Assembly (NCBI RefSeq): GCF_029338295.1
Contig: NZ_CP119791.1
Span: 186,001 to 250,000 of the forward strand
Direction of reading: 5' to 3'
DNA length: 64,000 bases
Source: Haladaptatus sp. QDMS2
GTDB lineage: Archaea; Halobacteriota; Halobacteria; Halobacteriales; Halococcaceae
In this document: positions 34,502 through 42,476 of the stretch, piece after piece
How positions within the stretch are numbered: position 1 is the first letter of the stretch
Layout: every line of letters starts with the position of its first letter
Notes under the pieces: model-generated
The model's database searches: none
Told to the model about the DNA's origin: nothing
The model's input: only the letters and a program-made list of their open reading frames with translations
Translations under genes and position numbers: made by a program

Positions 34502-35472
34502 GTACGGAATCGCCGCGCGTCGCCATCACCGGTGCCGCGGGCTATATCGGCAGTCGCGTCGTCTCCAAACTACAGGAAGAACACCCAGACTGGGACATCG
34601 TCGCACTCGACAACTTCTACCTCGGGCAGGTTCGGGAAGTTGGCGACGTGCGCGTCTCCCACCTCGACATCAGGCATCGCGACCGGCTCGAGGAGAAACT
34701 CGAGGGCGCAGACGTGGTCATCCACCTCGCCGCGGTTTCGGGGGTCAAAGACTGCGACCAGAATTCGGATTTAGCCTTCGAAGTAAACGTCCACGGCACG
34801 AACAACGTCGCGTGGTTCTGCAAGAAAACGGGCGCGGCGCTCGTCTTCCCGTTCAGCATGGCCGTCCTCGGCGACCCGCAGGCGTTCCCCATCACGGTCG
34901 ACCAGCCACGCGCCCCGCTCAACTGGTACGGGCGGACGAAACTCCTCGGCGAACGCGCTATCGAGACGCTCGCTGAGGGGGCGTTCCCCGCCCATCTGTT
35001 CATGATCTCGAACGTCTACGGCGAACACGACATCGCGGGGACGACCATCTCGAAGAACACGGTCATCAACTTCTTCGTCAATCGCGCGCTCGCCGGCGAG
35101 GACCTGACGGTGTACAAGCCGGGGACGCAGGCGCGAAACTACGTCCACGTAAAGGACGTGGCGAACGCCTACCTCCGCAGCGCAGAGCGGCTGGTCGAAC
35201 TGCGCGAGCGCGGCGAGACGGGCACAGAGAAGTTCGAAATCGCGAGCGACGAGGACCCGAGCGTCCTCGACGTCGCCGAACTGGTCCAAGCGGAGGCCGC
35301 CGAGCTGCTCGGGACAGACCTCGACATCAAACTGCTCGACAATCCACGCAGCGAGACGCTCGTCGAATCGTTCACCGTGGATACCACCCAGGCCCACGAC
35401 GTGCTCGGCTGGGAAGTCCAGCACTCGACCGAAGAGAGCGTGCGCGACTTGTTGTCGGAAGCCGCACACTGA
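34498..35472 (+). CDS. NAD-dependent sugar-nucleotide epimerase/dehydratase (extended SDR)
   Basis: 324 residues from the ATG at 34498, which overlaps the previous stop. NAD loop GAAGYIGS (12-19), HLAAVSG, then PFSMAVLG where other members have SSxxVYG, and Tyr144/Lys148 (WYGRTK). The C-terminal part has LTVYKPGTQARNYVHVKD. A decayed relative of its C-terminal third is found at 42477-42903. Third and last gene of the sqdB operon. The substrate is unknown. Confidence 0.88.
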   Translation: MSTESPRVAITGAAGYIGSRVVSKLQEEHPDWDIVALDNFYLGQVREVGDVRVSHLDIRHRDRLEEKLEGADVVIHLAAVSGVKDCDQNSDLAFEVNVHGTNNVAWFCKKTGAALVFPFSMAVLGDPQAFPITVDQPRAPLNWYGRTKLLGERAIETLAEGAFPAHLFMISNVYGEHDIAGTTISKNTVINFFVNRALAGEDLTVYKPGTQARNYVHVKDVANAYLRSAERLVELRERGETGTEKFEIASDEDPSVLDVAELVQAEAAELLGTDLDIKLLDNPRSETLVESFTVDTTQAHDVLGWEVQHSTEESVRDLLSEAAH

Positions 35473-35556
35473 CCAGACACTACAGTCGGATTCTCTCCGA
35501 CACATCAATCTCCGTGTGTGTCTAGTATTTTATCAACTAGTGTTGTAGGTGTCGCT

Positions 35557-36510
35557 ATGACGTTCCACCAGTTCACTCGGAGACAGTTTCTGAGCACCGG
35601 AGCAGCGTCACTGTTTGCCGGGTGTGTGGGTGGTGCTGAGCTGACTGCCGAGAAGACTGAAACCGAGACGCCACTGACAATCGCCGTTGGCGACCTCGTC
35701 GAAACGCCCTCGTTCAGTTTCGTAGTGAGAGCCGTAACGAAGACGAAGGCACTCACCGACTCCACTCGGGCAGACCGTGGCAACACGTTCGTCGTCATTC
35801 GGCTTGCCGCAAAGAACACGGACGACGAGGTCGTCCACTGGCTCCCGAGTAAAGAGCCATACATCGCCGACAGTAACGGCAACGAGTACTATCTGACCGA
35901 CTCGACGACGACGAACGCCCTCCCGAAAAATCACGATCTTCTCCCGGGTGAGGTTTCTCGGGGCGACGTCGTGTACGAGGTTCCAATGGACGCGGCGGGC
36001 CTCACCTACTCTCTCGATTTCACCAACCGTTCGGAGGTAGCGCTTTCAAATGTTACAATCGACCTCGAATCAACGGTAGCATCCGTCACTGATCTCGAAC
36101 AGTCCCTGGAGACGGTTCATCCCCTGGGCGAACCGGTGTCCAACAATGACGTGCGCGTGACTGTCACAGAGGTTCGTACTGCAACCGAACTCGGTGACGG
36201 TATCACGGCAACCGAGGGCCACGAGTTCGTGCTTCCAACCCTCGAAATCACGAACGACCGAACTGACTCGATTCCCATCTCGTCGTTCTGGAACATGCGA
36301 CTGAAACGTGAGACGGGATTGGTGTACACCGCAGACCTCTGGGCGTGGGAGTCGCTCAGCAATGGATTCGAAGTGGGGAGTCTCGACGTAGGCGAGACCG
36401 AACGGGGTGAACTCGCCTTTCACATCTCAATCGACAGCAAAGCGCGTTATTTCATGTTTGACTGGTACAACCTCGATGCCGACTACGCCAAAGCGTTCTG
36501 GGCACTCTGA
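35557..36510 (+). CDS. Tat-exported DUF4352-type lipoprotein
   Basis: 317 residues. N-terminal Tat signal TRRQFLSTGAASL with lipobox LFAGC, so it is likely anchored on the outside of the membrane through a modified Cys. Two immunoglobulin-like DUF4352 modules follow: one with SFSFVVRAVTKTK and FVVIRLAAKNTDDE, the second with VRVTVTEVRTA and PTLEITNDRTDSIP. Start chosen at the ATG 24-30 nt after a TATTTTAT box. Such proteins are surface binding or immunity-like modules; no partner is evident. Confidence 0.8.
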   Translation: MTFHQFTRRQFLSTGAASLFAGCVGGAELTAEKTETETPLTIAVGDLVETPSFSFVVRAVTKTKALTDSTRADRGNTFVVIRLAAKNTDDEVVHWLPSKEPYIADSNGNEYYLTDSTTTNALPKNHDLLPGEVSRGDVVYEVPMDAAGLTYSLDFTNRSEVALSNVTIDLESTVASVTDLEQSLETVHPLGEPVSNNDVRVTVTEVRTATELGDGITATEGHEFVLPTLEITNDRTDSIPISSFWNMRLKRETGLVYTADLWAWESLSNGFEVGSLDVGETERGELAFHISIDSKARYFMFDWYNLDADYAKAFWAL

Positions 36511-36522
36511 CGCGGCTCCTCG

Positions 36523-37242
36523 TTACGATTCATCGGCGTGCTTGCTTCCCGAGGCAACCGTCTCCACGCCTGGACTGTAGAGATACACCGGGTCGCTCGT
36601 CGGGGAGGCAAACCCGTTCGCTCGAAACAGACTGTTCGCACTCCATTCGACGGCCGCTTCCGTGAGCGGCCAGCGTTCGTGACTCACCGCCGCATACCGG
36701 AGCGTTCCGTCGATGGCTTCCGTGTAGTAGCGATAGCGTTCGGTCAGGAATGCTTCAAGTGAACCCGGAACAGCGTGGAACTGCTCGCCTCTCGGGCCGT
36801 ATGTCGCGTGGAAACGTACCGGACGCGCACCCGGATGGACGCGCCGACTCGAAAACTCGACGCGGTCGTTTTTCGCTGAGAGGGAAATCCGGGCGTAATA
36901 GTAGGGGAGGTGATGAAACAGGCGCGCCCCGACAACGCCGAGGACGCCCTGTGCGTCGAGGCTGAAAAAGTAGACGCCCGGTTCCCCGTCGTGGGTGACG
37001 TAGGTGCGCAAATTGAGCTCTGGGAGTCGAAATCCTGCGAAGTGCGGCGTGCCCGCCGGGCGCACCGCGACGTTCGTAAACGGAACCGCAGAGAGCCACG
37101 CCTGTCCGTCGAACGTGTCCACTGAGAGCGAGTCAGGGAGATGGGCCGCGACGAGTTCAGGCCCTACCGGCCAGTTTACGAACAGCACGTGTCGCCACCC
37201 CATCGAGACAGGAAGCTGGAGGCGAGAGCGCAGGGCCGTCAT
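36523..37242 (-). CDS. DUF2071 (YqjF-like) protein
   Basis: 239 residues starting MTALRSRLQLPV. The family pattern is clear: MGWRHVLFVNWPV, LPDSLSVDTFDGQAWLSAVP, FRLPELNLRTYV, GVYFFSLDA and the HHLPYYYA block. The biochemical role of YqjF/DUF2071 proteins is not established; the fold is acetoacetate-decarboxylase-like. It converges with the lipoprotein gene with a 12-bp gap. The ORF could start 54 nt upstream, but that extension is basic. Confidence 0.85.
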   Translation of the reverse strand: MTALRSRLQLPVSMGWRHVLFVNWPVGPELVAAHLPDSLSVDTFDGQAWLSAVPFTNVAVRPAGTPHFAGFRLPELNLRTYVTHDGEPGVYFFSLDAQGVLGVVGARLFHHLPYYYARISLSAKNDRVEFSSRRVHPGARPVRFHATYGPRGEQFHAVPGSLEAFLTERYRYYTEAIDGTLRYAAVSHERWPLTEAAVEWSANSLFRANGFASPTSDPVYLYSPGVETVASGSKHADES

Positions 37243-37333
37243 CTGTCGAATGATACAGCGGCCGAGGGGATAGCCCTTGGCGCGCGCTCGTGGCACGGGA
37301 AGGTGCCGTCACAATGTGGGGACGGTTGGTTGT

Positions 37334-37362
37334 TTCACAACGATTTAATCGCTGGTTCACAA
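37334..37362 (+). promoter_or_regulatory. Direct repeats around the TATA box of the ZIP gene
   Basis: TTCACAA occurs at 37334-37340 and 37356-37362, exactly two helical turns apart, on both sides of a TTTAAT box. This could be a metal-responsive operator. Confidence 0.35.
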
Positions 37363-37387
37363 TGCTCCCGTATGACCAGGAGTGGCC

Positions 37388-38218
37388 ATGGTGCTCGCTG
37401 ACGAATTTATCCGCCTTTTTGGGTCGAATCCCGTCGTCCACGGCCTCGTCGGCGGCCTCGTCATCGCCACGCTCAATCTCTTTGGCGCGTCGCTCGTGCT
37501 CGTCTGGCGCAACCCCTCAGAGCGCGCGCTCGACGCCGCACTCGGGTTCGCCGCGGGCGTGATGCTCGCGGCGAGTTTCACGAGCCTTATTCTCCCCGGT
37601 ATCGAGCAGTACTCGGGAGGCAATCCCATCCCTGTGCTCGTCGGCCTCGCGCTCGGCGCGCTGTTTTTAGATCGCGCAGACGTGCTCGTCCCGCACGCCC
37701 ACTACCTGCTTTCGGGCCGGTCGCGCCCGGACGCGGCCCACCCTTCGGACAAACTCCCCGTCACGGACGAGCGACTGACGGGCGTCGTGTTGTTCATCCT
37801 CGCGATTACGCTCCACAACATGCCAGAAGGCCTCGCCGTCGGCGTCGGCTTCGGGAGCGGGAACGTGGACACGGCCATTCCACTGATGCTCGCCATCGGC
37901 ATTCAGAACATCCCCGAGGGCCTCGCCGTCTCCGTCGCGGCCATCAACGCAGGCCTCGACCGGCGATTCTACGCGGCGTTCGCGGGGGTTCGCTCTGGAG
38001 TGGTCGAGATTCCACTCGCCGTCATCGGGGCGTACGCCGTCCAGACCGTCGCCGAGTTGCTCCCCTACGCGATGGGCTTCGCCGCGGGCGCGATGCTGTT
38101 CGTCATCAGCGACGAAATTATCCCCGAGACGCACACGGGCGGAAACGAGCGCATCGCGACGCTTGGCGTAATCGTCGGCGTCATCGTGATGCTCTACCTC
38201 GACATCTCGCTTGCGTAA
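37388..38218 (+). CDS. ZIP-family divalent metal transporter
   Basis: 276 residues with eight hydrophobic helices, taking up zinc or related divalent cations. The metal-binding helices are visible: LHNMPEGLAVGVGFGSG (TM4) and GIQNIPEGLAVSVAAIN (TM5). The intracellular loop between TM3 and TM4 is histidine-containing (VPHAHYLLSG). Start at the ATG of MVLADEF; a GTG 6 nt upstream is also in frame. Confidence 0.92.
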   Translation: MVLADEFIRLFGSNPVVHGLVGGLVIATLNLFGASLVLVWRNPSERALDAALGFAAGVMLAASFTSLILPGIEQYSGGNPIPVLVGLALGALFLDRADVLVPHAHYLLSGRSRPDAAHPSDKLPVTDERLTGVVLFILAITLHNMPEGLAVGVGFGSGNVDTAIPLMLAIGIQNIPEGLAVSVAAINAGLDRRFYAAFAGVRSGVVEIPLAVIGAYAVQTVAELLPYAMGFAAGAMLFVISDEIIPETHTGGNERIATLGVIVGVIVMLYLDISLA

Positions 38219-38236
38219 TCGTTCTGTGCGACGCGG

Positions 38237-38686
38237 TCAGTCTGCGTGCCTGACGATGTGCACGTCGTAGCGGGGGTCTGCGGAGACTGGCGCGCCGACG
38301 CTCGAAAGCGGCTGTGACACCCGGCCTGCGTTCTCGCTGCCGATGAAGATGATGTCCGCGTCGACTTCTGTGGCCACCTTTCTGACGGTGCGGACGATGT
38401 TCATCGTCACCGACGAGTAGGGTTCGTCATCGGGGTCACTCGCGTGTTCGACCCGGAACTTCGCCTCTGGCGCGATGGCTTCGACCCGCTCACGGAGCGT
38501 CTCTGCGAACTGTGCTTTATCGAAGCCGTCACCGTTCGCCCACCCGCGTTCCTGGGCGTACGCCTCGTCATCGGGGAGGACGACCAGCGCGACGAGGTCG
38601 CGGTCGAGTACCCGGGCGAACTGGGCGCCACGGCGCAACGCAGTCTCTGCGAGCGCAGACCCGTCGAAGGGAACCAGTAGTACCAT
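38237..38686 (-). CDS. Universal stress protein (UspA family)
   Basis: 149-residue single-domain Usp. The N-terminal strand VLLVPFDGSALAETALRRG is canonical, and the C-terminal nucleotide-loop region reads DIIFIGSENAGRVSQPLSSVGAPV. The classical G-2x-G-9x-G(S/T) ATP motif is changed here (GSENAGRVSQPLSS), so ATP binding is uncertain. It is convergent with the ZIP gene, 18 bp apart. Confidence 0.88.
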   Translation of the reverse strand: MVLLVPFDGSALAETALRRGAQFARVLDRDLVALVVLPDDEAYAQERGWANGDGFDKAQFAETLRERVEAIAPEAKFRVEHASDPDDEPYSSVTMNIVRTVRKVATEVDADIIFIGSENAGRVSQPLSSVGAPVSADPRYDVHIVRHAD

Positions 38687-38921
38687 GTGTTAATCGATGG
38701 ACGGGTCTGTAATGATTCTTGTTGTGGATTGTTCGCAGATGGTGGGAGTCGATGCCGGGTGATTCTTCAGTCAAGCGTGATGTTCCCTACCTAAAAACGA
38801 TTCAGCCAGCGTTCAATCCTGGCTTTATCGCGCTGAAATCACCATCAGGCGGCAGTGTCAGACGCCGCTGTGCGCAGGGAGCGCAGACCCTCCTGAAACG
38901 GTCGGTAACGAACGTCGAAGG

Positions 38922-38931
38922 TTATTATAGC
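38922..38931 (+). promoter_or_regulatory. TATA region of the secreted protein gene at 38967
   Basis: GTTATTATAG about 40 nt before the ATG. The 280 bp between uspA and this gene hold no ORF that I would support. Confidence 0.45.
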
Positions 38932-38966
38932 CGCCGAGAGAGGGCCTGTTGCGGAGACTCAGGACA

Positions 38967-39338
38967 ATGAATGTATCCAAAGCCGCACTGTTCGGCATGT
39001 TGGTCGTTGCGAGCGTCCTCGTCGCGGGGACGACGGGCGTCGCCGCCCAGTCGAACAGCCCTGAAGACAGCACCACAGACGCTTCGGTCGTCGAACTCGG
39101 CAGCCACGACATCGTAATTCAAGATCTCACCGTCACGATTCGCGATACCCACGTCCGCGGCACGGGCCTGCCGAGTGAGTCCGTAGACGACGCAACCTAC
39201 ACGATTCAGGAGTCACACGTCTCGACCGACGGCTTCCTCGTGACCGTCGACGGAACGACCTACCGCATCTGCGCGATCGACGTCACCATCGACGACGTCG
39301 GCGTCGAACTGCAGAACGTCTCGGTCGGCGAGGCATAA
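38967..39338 (+). CDS. Secreted small haloarchaeal protein (Sec signal)
   Basis: 123 residues starting MNVSKAALFG. A Sec-type signal peptide (hydrophobic core 7-27) ends near GVAAQS. The mature part is acidic and beta-rich, with repeated Val/Ile-Asp alternation (HDIVIQDLTVTIRDTHV, IDVTIDDVGVELQNVSV) typical of an exported beta sandwich. One Cys. Unknown function. Transcription probably ends at the T6 run 20 bp after the stop. Confidence 0.7.
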   Translation: MNVSKAALFGMLVVASVLVAGTTGVAAQSNSPEDSTTDASVVELGSHDIVIQDLTVTIRDTHVRGTGLPSESVDDATYTIQESHVSTDGFLVTVDGTTYRICAIDVTIDDVGVELQNVSVGEA

Positions 39339-39358
39339 GCTGTCGTTCTCGAAGGTCG

Positions 39359-39364
39359 TTTTTT
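39359..39364 (+). terminator. T6 terminator
   Basis: Six T residues 21 bp past the stop of the secreted protein gene, before the convergent zinc-finger gene. Confidence 0.45.
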
Positions 39365-39382
39365 GGTGGGCAACGGCGCTGA

Positions 39383-39559
39383 CTACCCGGCCCACCCACC
39401 CGTGATGTCCTCGTTGATGCAGTCGCGCCACGTCTCGAAGGCGGACTCGCAGTCCGGCGTTTCGTCGATGTGGGTGATGAATCCCTCGCCGGGCGAGGCG
39501 AGTTGCGCTCTACAGAACGGGCATACATATGGGTCGGTCCACGTTTCACTGGCTGCCAT
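39383..39559 (-). CDS. 58-residue zinc-finger-like protein (DUF7501-like)
   Basis: Short gene starting MAASETWTDPYVCPFCRAQL. The metal ligands are probably CPFC near the start, a His (FITHIDETPDC) and the following Cys residues (DCESAF, DCINED). The pattern CPFC-x(~15)-H-x(5)-C, with an FETW motif, recurs in haloarchaeal microproteins that I recall as DUF7501. It is convergent with the secreted-protein gene. Function unknown. Confidence 0.7.
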   Translation of the reverse strand: MAASETWTDPYVCPFCRAQLASPGEGFITHIDETPDCESAFETWRDCINEDITGGWAG

Positions 39560-39660
39560 GACTGGTCGTGCTCGAAGTGAGTGTATAAGGTTTTCCGGTA
39601 AATAATTAATTTGTACTAGTGGTATAAAATGTGCCTAAAATATCGGTCGTAGGTTGATGT

Positions 39661-40124
39661 TGAATCTCCACACTCGGGTGAAATCCCCGGAAGAGACGTG
39701 GTTGTGGAGATTCGAATCTGAGTGTGGAGAGTGGGGACTGCGTAGCATTTTGAGAGTAGTTTATTTCTGAAACTGGCGTATTTCGGTGTTTGCGGTGGGT
39801 TACACCCACAAATCTGAGTGTGGAAATCCACCTGAAACACGGCCTTTCAGACCGAAATCGGGGTGTTTTTCCGCTATAGAAACTCCACAATCGGTTTGCG
39901 TCTGGCGGTTTTCGATTTGCGGTGTTTTCTGGCACTGATGGCCACCTGTTCTCACTGAACCCCTGATTCGCGCAATCCTGCTTATCAGGGGATAGACGGC
40001 ACAGAGCGCACTATCTGTGATTCCAATTCGCTTCGCGAAACTCACACCTGTCCCCTCCACACTCAGATTCACAAACACAATAGACGCGTTCTTCCGGGGA
40101 AGCAACCCGATTGTGGAGATTCAG
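39661..40124. repeat. Dispersed GTGGA-core repeats in both orientations
   Basis: Six sites. GAATCTCCACACTC (39663), TTGTGGAGATTC plus AATCTGAGTGTGGAGA (39702-39730), AATCTGAGTGTGGA (39811), AACTCCACAATCGG (39881), CTCCACACTCAGATT (40055) and CCGATTGTGGAGATTC (40108). Two flavours alternate (GAGTGTGGA and GATTGTGGAG), and several form inverted pairs about 230 bp apart. Confidence 0.6.
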
Positions 40125-40344
40125 TCTCTGATTCTAGAGAGGTGTGGTTAGTGTTGGTGGGGCGTTGGGTGTTTCACGCCGCGTCAAGGGTGGGAGTCAA
40201 AATTCGAAATCGTTCGATAGAGCTGCTCAAACCCGAGATGGGCCTGGATTCAGGAGTCAGGTTCTTTCTCCACGTTGGCGCGGAGCTATGTGGTCGTGTC
40301 CATCGTAATGAGGTCGACAGAGTGGATTCTAAATCGGTCTCGTA

Positions 40345-40500
40345 GAGAATATTCCACACACGTCTTCTGTATGCGGGTTTTGCCGACAGGAGGGTTGTTC
40401 AATACGCCCAGGACGGTGTCCCTCGGATTGGACCAGCACGACTCAGATTGCTTCTGCGGGGGCACAGGCAGCCATTTTGCATCGATCTTCAGGAATGACG
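40345..40500 (-). pseudogene. Remnant of an unidentified gene, copy 1
   Basis: The minus strand contains MAACAPAEAI then an in-frame stop, and further on VLNNPPVGKT in another frame. It aligns over about 140 bp with 43625-43790, where the same reading is MAACDPAEAIWVVMAQAGG and then VLDVLNNPS. Both copies are broken, so the original protein cannot be named. Confidence 0.5.
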
Positions 40501-40980
40501 GTTCGGTAATCGTGGTCGATGCGGTCTGTTTCGCCCACAATCAGAATATCGCCCGCGGCGTCGATGTCGACGCAGTCGGGTCACCGTCTGTCATACACAA
40601 CGAGAAGGTCTGCGGTGTCTCGCTCGATTCGTGAGGCGAGTAGGTCGAGTTCTGCGCCCCCGTTTACGACCGAGGGTATTCTATCATCACCGCTTCTCCT
40701 CTCGTGAGAATAATTCTATTGATTATCTAAATCGTGATTTTACTATTTGGGCGTTTATTGGCCCCAAAGGGATGTGGGGCCACCCACCGATTCCACTGAA
40801 TCCCAATGTCGACACATCTCCTCGACCGACTATAGTACACGAATCGGTCACTGAAACGCGCCCAGTACGAAGCCTTCGAATTCTCGCTCACTGAATGCGA
40901 TGTCCTCGTTCGTAATGGGGCGACCTCTCTTCGGGTGACCCCGACTTCGAAGGCCTCGAAGCAGTCGAGACGGGTGTCCG

Positions 40981-41148
40981 CTACCTCGTTTCGACTTGTT
41001 GTGCCCCACACTCCGGGCACTGGTCGTGATCGGTGTGGAATCGCGCGCCACACGCCCGACATTCGTAGTCTGCGTCCTCCTCGGCTGCCTGCGTGGCGGT
41101 TTGCTTGAACTCCTCTACCGTCCGTCCGACCCGTTTGAAGAAACCCAT
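40981..41148 (-). CDS. 55-residue zinc-ribbon protein
   Basis: Starts MGFFKRVGRTVEEF. A helical N-terminal half is followed by a zinc ribbon with two knuckles: YECRACGARF and DQCPECGAQQ. A GAGGAG ribosome-binding site lies 6 nt before the ATG. A sister microprotein with the same plan is at 58917-59045, also next to an IS605-type hairpin. Such small zinc ribbons may act as adaptors; the function is unknown. Confidence 0.72.
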   Translation of the reverse strand: MGFFKRVGRTVEEFKQTATQAAEEDADYECRACGARFHTDHDQCPECGAQQVETR

Positions 41149-41176
41149 GTGTTCTCCTCATAGAGGGAAACGGGAA

Positions 41177-41192
41177 GGATAAGAGTTTATCC
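41177..41192. promoter_or_regulatory. Palindrome upstream of the zinc-ribbon gene
   Basis: GGATAA, four bases, TTATCC, 28-44 nt before the ATG at 41148; possible operator overlapping the promoter. Confidence 0.35.
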
Positions 41193-41228
41193 GCGAGAGT
41201 ATGACTTATCTTTAAACAGTGAGAGAAT

Positions 41229-41256
41229 CCCGCCGTTTACGGCGGGGAGGATGTCA
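41229..41256 (+). mobile_element. IS200/IS605-type right-end hairpin without transposase
   Basis: CCCGCCG-TTTA-CGGCGGG stem-loop followed by GAGGATGTCAC. From memory, this is how many haloarchaeal TnpB (IS1341-type) elements end. No tnpA or tnpB is present nearby, so it is a solo end or a remnant. Confidence 0.4.
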
Positions 41257-41328
41257 CGTAGCCCCTGTATCAGTGGAACGCGACCCGCCTCATCACGACT
41301 TGGCAGACCACGTCAGTTCGTCGAGCAC

Positions 41329-41778
41329 TCACTCGCTCCGACATCGAAGAACCTCCTCAAGGCGTTCCAGACTCTCCCACAGCACTCGCACAGGCTGGAT
41401 GCTCCCGAACGATATTCCCTCGTACGTGTACTCCTCACTTGGCGACTCCCGCTCCTGGTAGTGTGCCCAGCTATCGACATGTGGATTCGGCTCATGGTGC
41501 CATCCGCAGTCAAACCCAGATTCGTCGCTATAATGTATCGCAAATTCCGGTCGAGCTTCACGAGTTTCGCCCGCAAACCACCGAATCGTTACTGTCCCCG
41601 TGCTCGTTGATCCACCAAACACTGTCGGGGTACAGTCAGCTCGCACCCGAGTAAACAGCCCGGGTGGGTACCCTTGTGCCTCATTTACGCCAGGATGTCG
41701 CTCCGCGGTTCGCCGTAACTCAAGTAACACCGCATGCGACGCTTCGCCAGCATTATACCCGCTATCAGAGTCGAACAC
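41329..41778 (-). CDS. Partner protein of the DUF7342 regulator (toxin-like position)
   Basis: 149 residues, GTG start 2 nt after the stop of the regulator gene. The order is LLELRRTAERHPGV, a TSTGTVTIRWFAGE strand pair, and the FAIHYSDESGFDCGWHHEPNPH block, then a helix ending LWESLERLEEVL. The compact alpha/beta shape with several conserved His and Trp, and strict pairing downstream of a DNA-binding gene, resemble haloarchaeal toxin-antitoxin or regulator-effector pairs. No catalytic family is recognised. Confidence 0.68.
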   Translation of the reverse strand: MFDSDSGYNAGEASHAVLLELRRTAERHPGVNEAQGYPPGLFTRVRADCTPTVFGGSTSTGTVTIRWFAGETREARPEFAIHYSDESGFDCGWHHEPNPHVDSWAHYQERESPSEEYTYEGISFGSIQPVRVLWESLERLEEVLRCRSE

Positions 41779-41780
41779 AA

Positions 41781-42308
41781 CTACGCAGGTGCAGGTGCTG
41801 GCCCGGAGTATTCCGAGTAGTGTTCGATAGCATCCTCAACCAGACTGAGACGGTAGCAAACAAGCTCCCAATCACTCGCAACTTCCCGATACGCTCGAGT
41901 TTCCGCAGCCGAGCCCGTCTGTGCGGCCTGCTCCCATAGCTCACTCGACGACGAGACACCATACTGCTCACGCCACGTCTCTACTTGTTCCTGCAGATCA
42001 GCACGTAATGCAACCAGGTCATCGCGGTCACGCCCATCAAGCAAGTCCCTGAGCACTCGCATTCGCGTGTAGAGTGGATCAGGCCGATACACCGTTGCCT
42101 GCCCCCTCGAAATGGATTGGAGGGCGTTCATCTCGACGAGCCGTGCGAGGTGACCGCGAGCAGTATTCCCGGCGACGAGCGCTTGGTCTGCTATCCAGTC
42201 CGCAGTGCGAGGTTGGTCGAGTGTAACGGCTACCGAGCGGACACGGTCGAACGCGCTGGTATGCTTTTTCCACGCGGTTGCTCCGGGCGCGTCGCCAGTC
42301 ATACGCAT
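41781..42308 (-). CDS. DUF7342-family winged-helix regulator
   Basis: 175 residues. Residues 20-75 are an HTH/winged helix (SAFDRVRSVAVTLDQP, then VAGNTARGHLARLVEM and TVYRPDP). The C-terminal part is a long coiled helix (DDLVALRADLQEQVETW) followed by WELVCYRLSLVEDAIEHY. This is characteristic of haloarchaeal DUF7342 proteins, which usually precede a small partner gene. Alternative start 6 nt downstream (MTGDAP) is equally good. The 12-bp palindrome in its promoter suggests autorepression. Confidence 0.78.
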   Translation of the reverse strand: MRMTGDAPGATAWKKHTSAFDRVRSVAVTLDQPRTADWIADQALVAGNTARGHLARLVEMNALQSISRGQATVYRPDPLYTRMRVLRDLLDGRDRDDLVALRADLQEQVETWREQYGVSSSSELWEQAAQTGSAAETRAYREVASDWELVCYRLSLVEDAIEHYSEYSGPAPAPA

Positions 42309-42310
42309 TA

Positions 42311-42322
42311 CTTGCTGGCAAG
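42311..42322. promoter_or_regulatory. Palindromic operator of the DUF7342 pair
   Basis: CTTGC, two bases, GCAAG, directly before the start codon and next to a TTATTAC TATA-like box on the minus strand. The arms are perfectly complementary. Confidence 0.5.
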
Positions 42323-42476
42323 CTGTAATAATCCTATCGGAGATTCAATTATTTGCACACCCTTGTGCTGAGGTGGAGGTTCTGACAATACCGGTGCGCT
42401 CCGTTACCTGGACTGCGTCCGCTCTCGATTGGATCGAATCCACTGACGGCTGGTAGGCTGACTACGCTGTTCTTGA

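Larger units (their letters stand above)
39560..40980. other. 1.4-kb gene-poor, AT-richer decayed stretch
   Basis: No intact gene. It holds dispersed GTGGA-core repeats (39661-40124), a gene remnant also found at 43625-43790, and a further broken minus-strand reading (about 40600-40690) with stretches such as AELDLLASRIERDTADLLVV and AGDILIVGETDRIDHDYRT in two frames. Base composition and stop density differ from the flanking core genes. Confidence 0.6.

Noticed and set aside
39606-39935. 109-codon minus-strand ORF in the repeat region
   Set aside because: It is basic, His/Pro/Thr-rich and built from the repeats themselves; no haloarchaeal acidic bias and no domain.
39661-40124. CRISPR array
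   Set aside because: Repeat cores are too short, irregularly spaced, in both orientations and without constant spacer length; no cas genes in the window.
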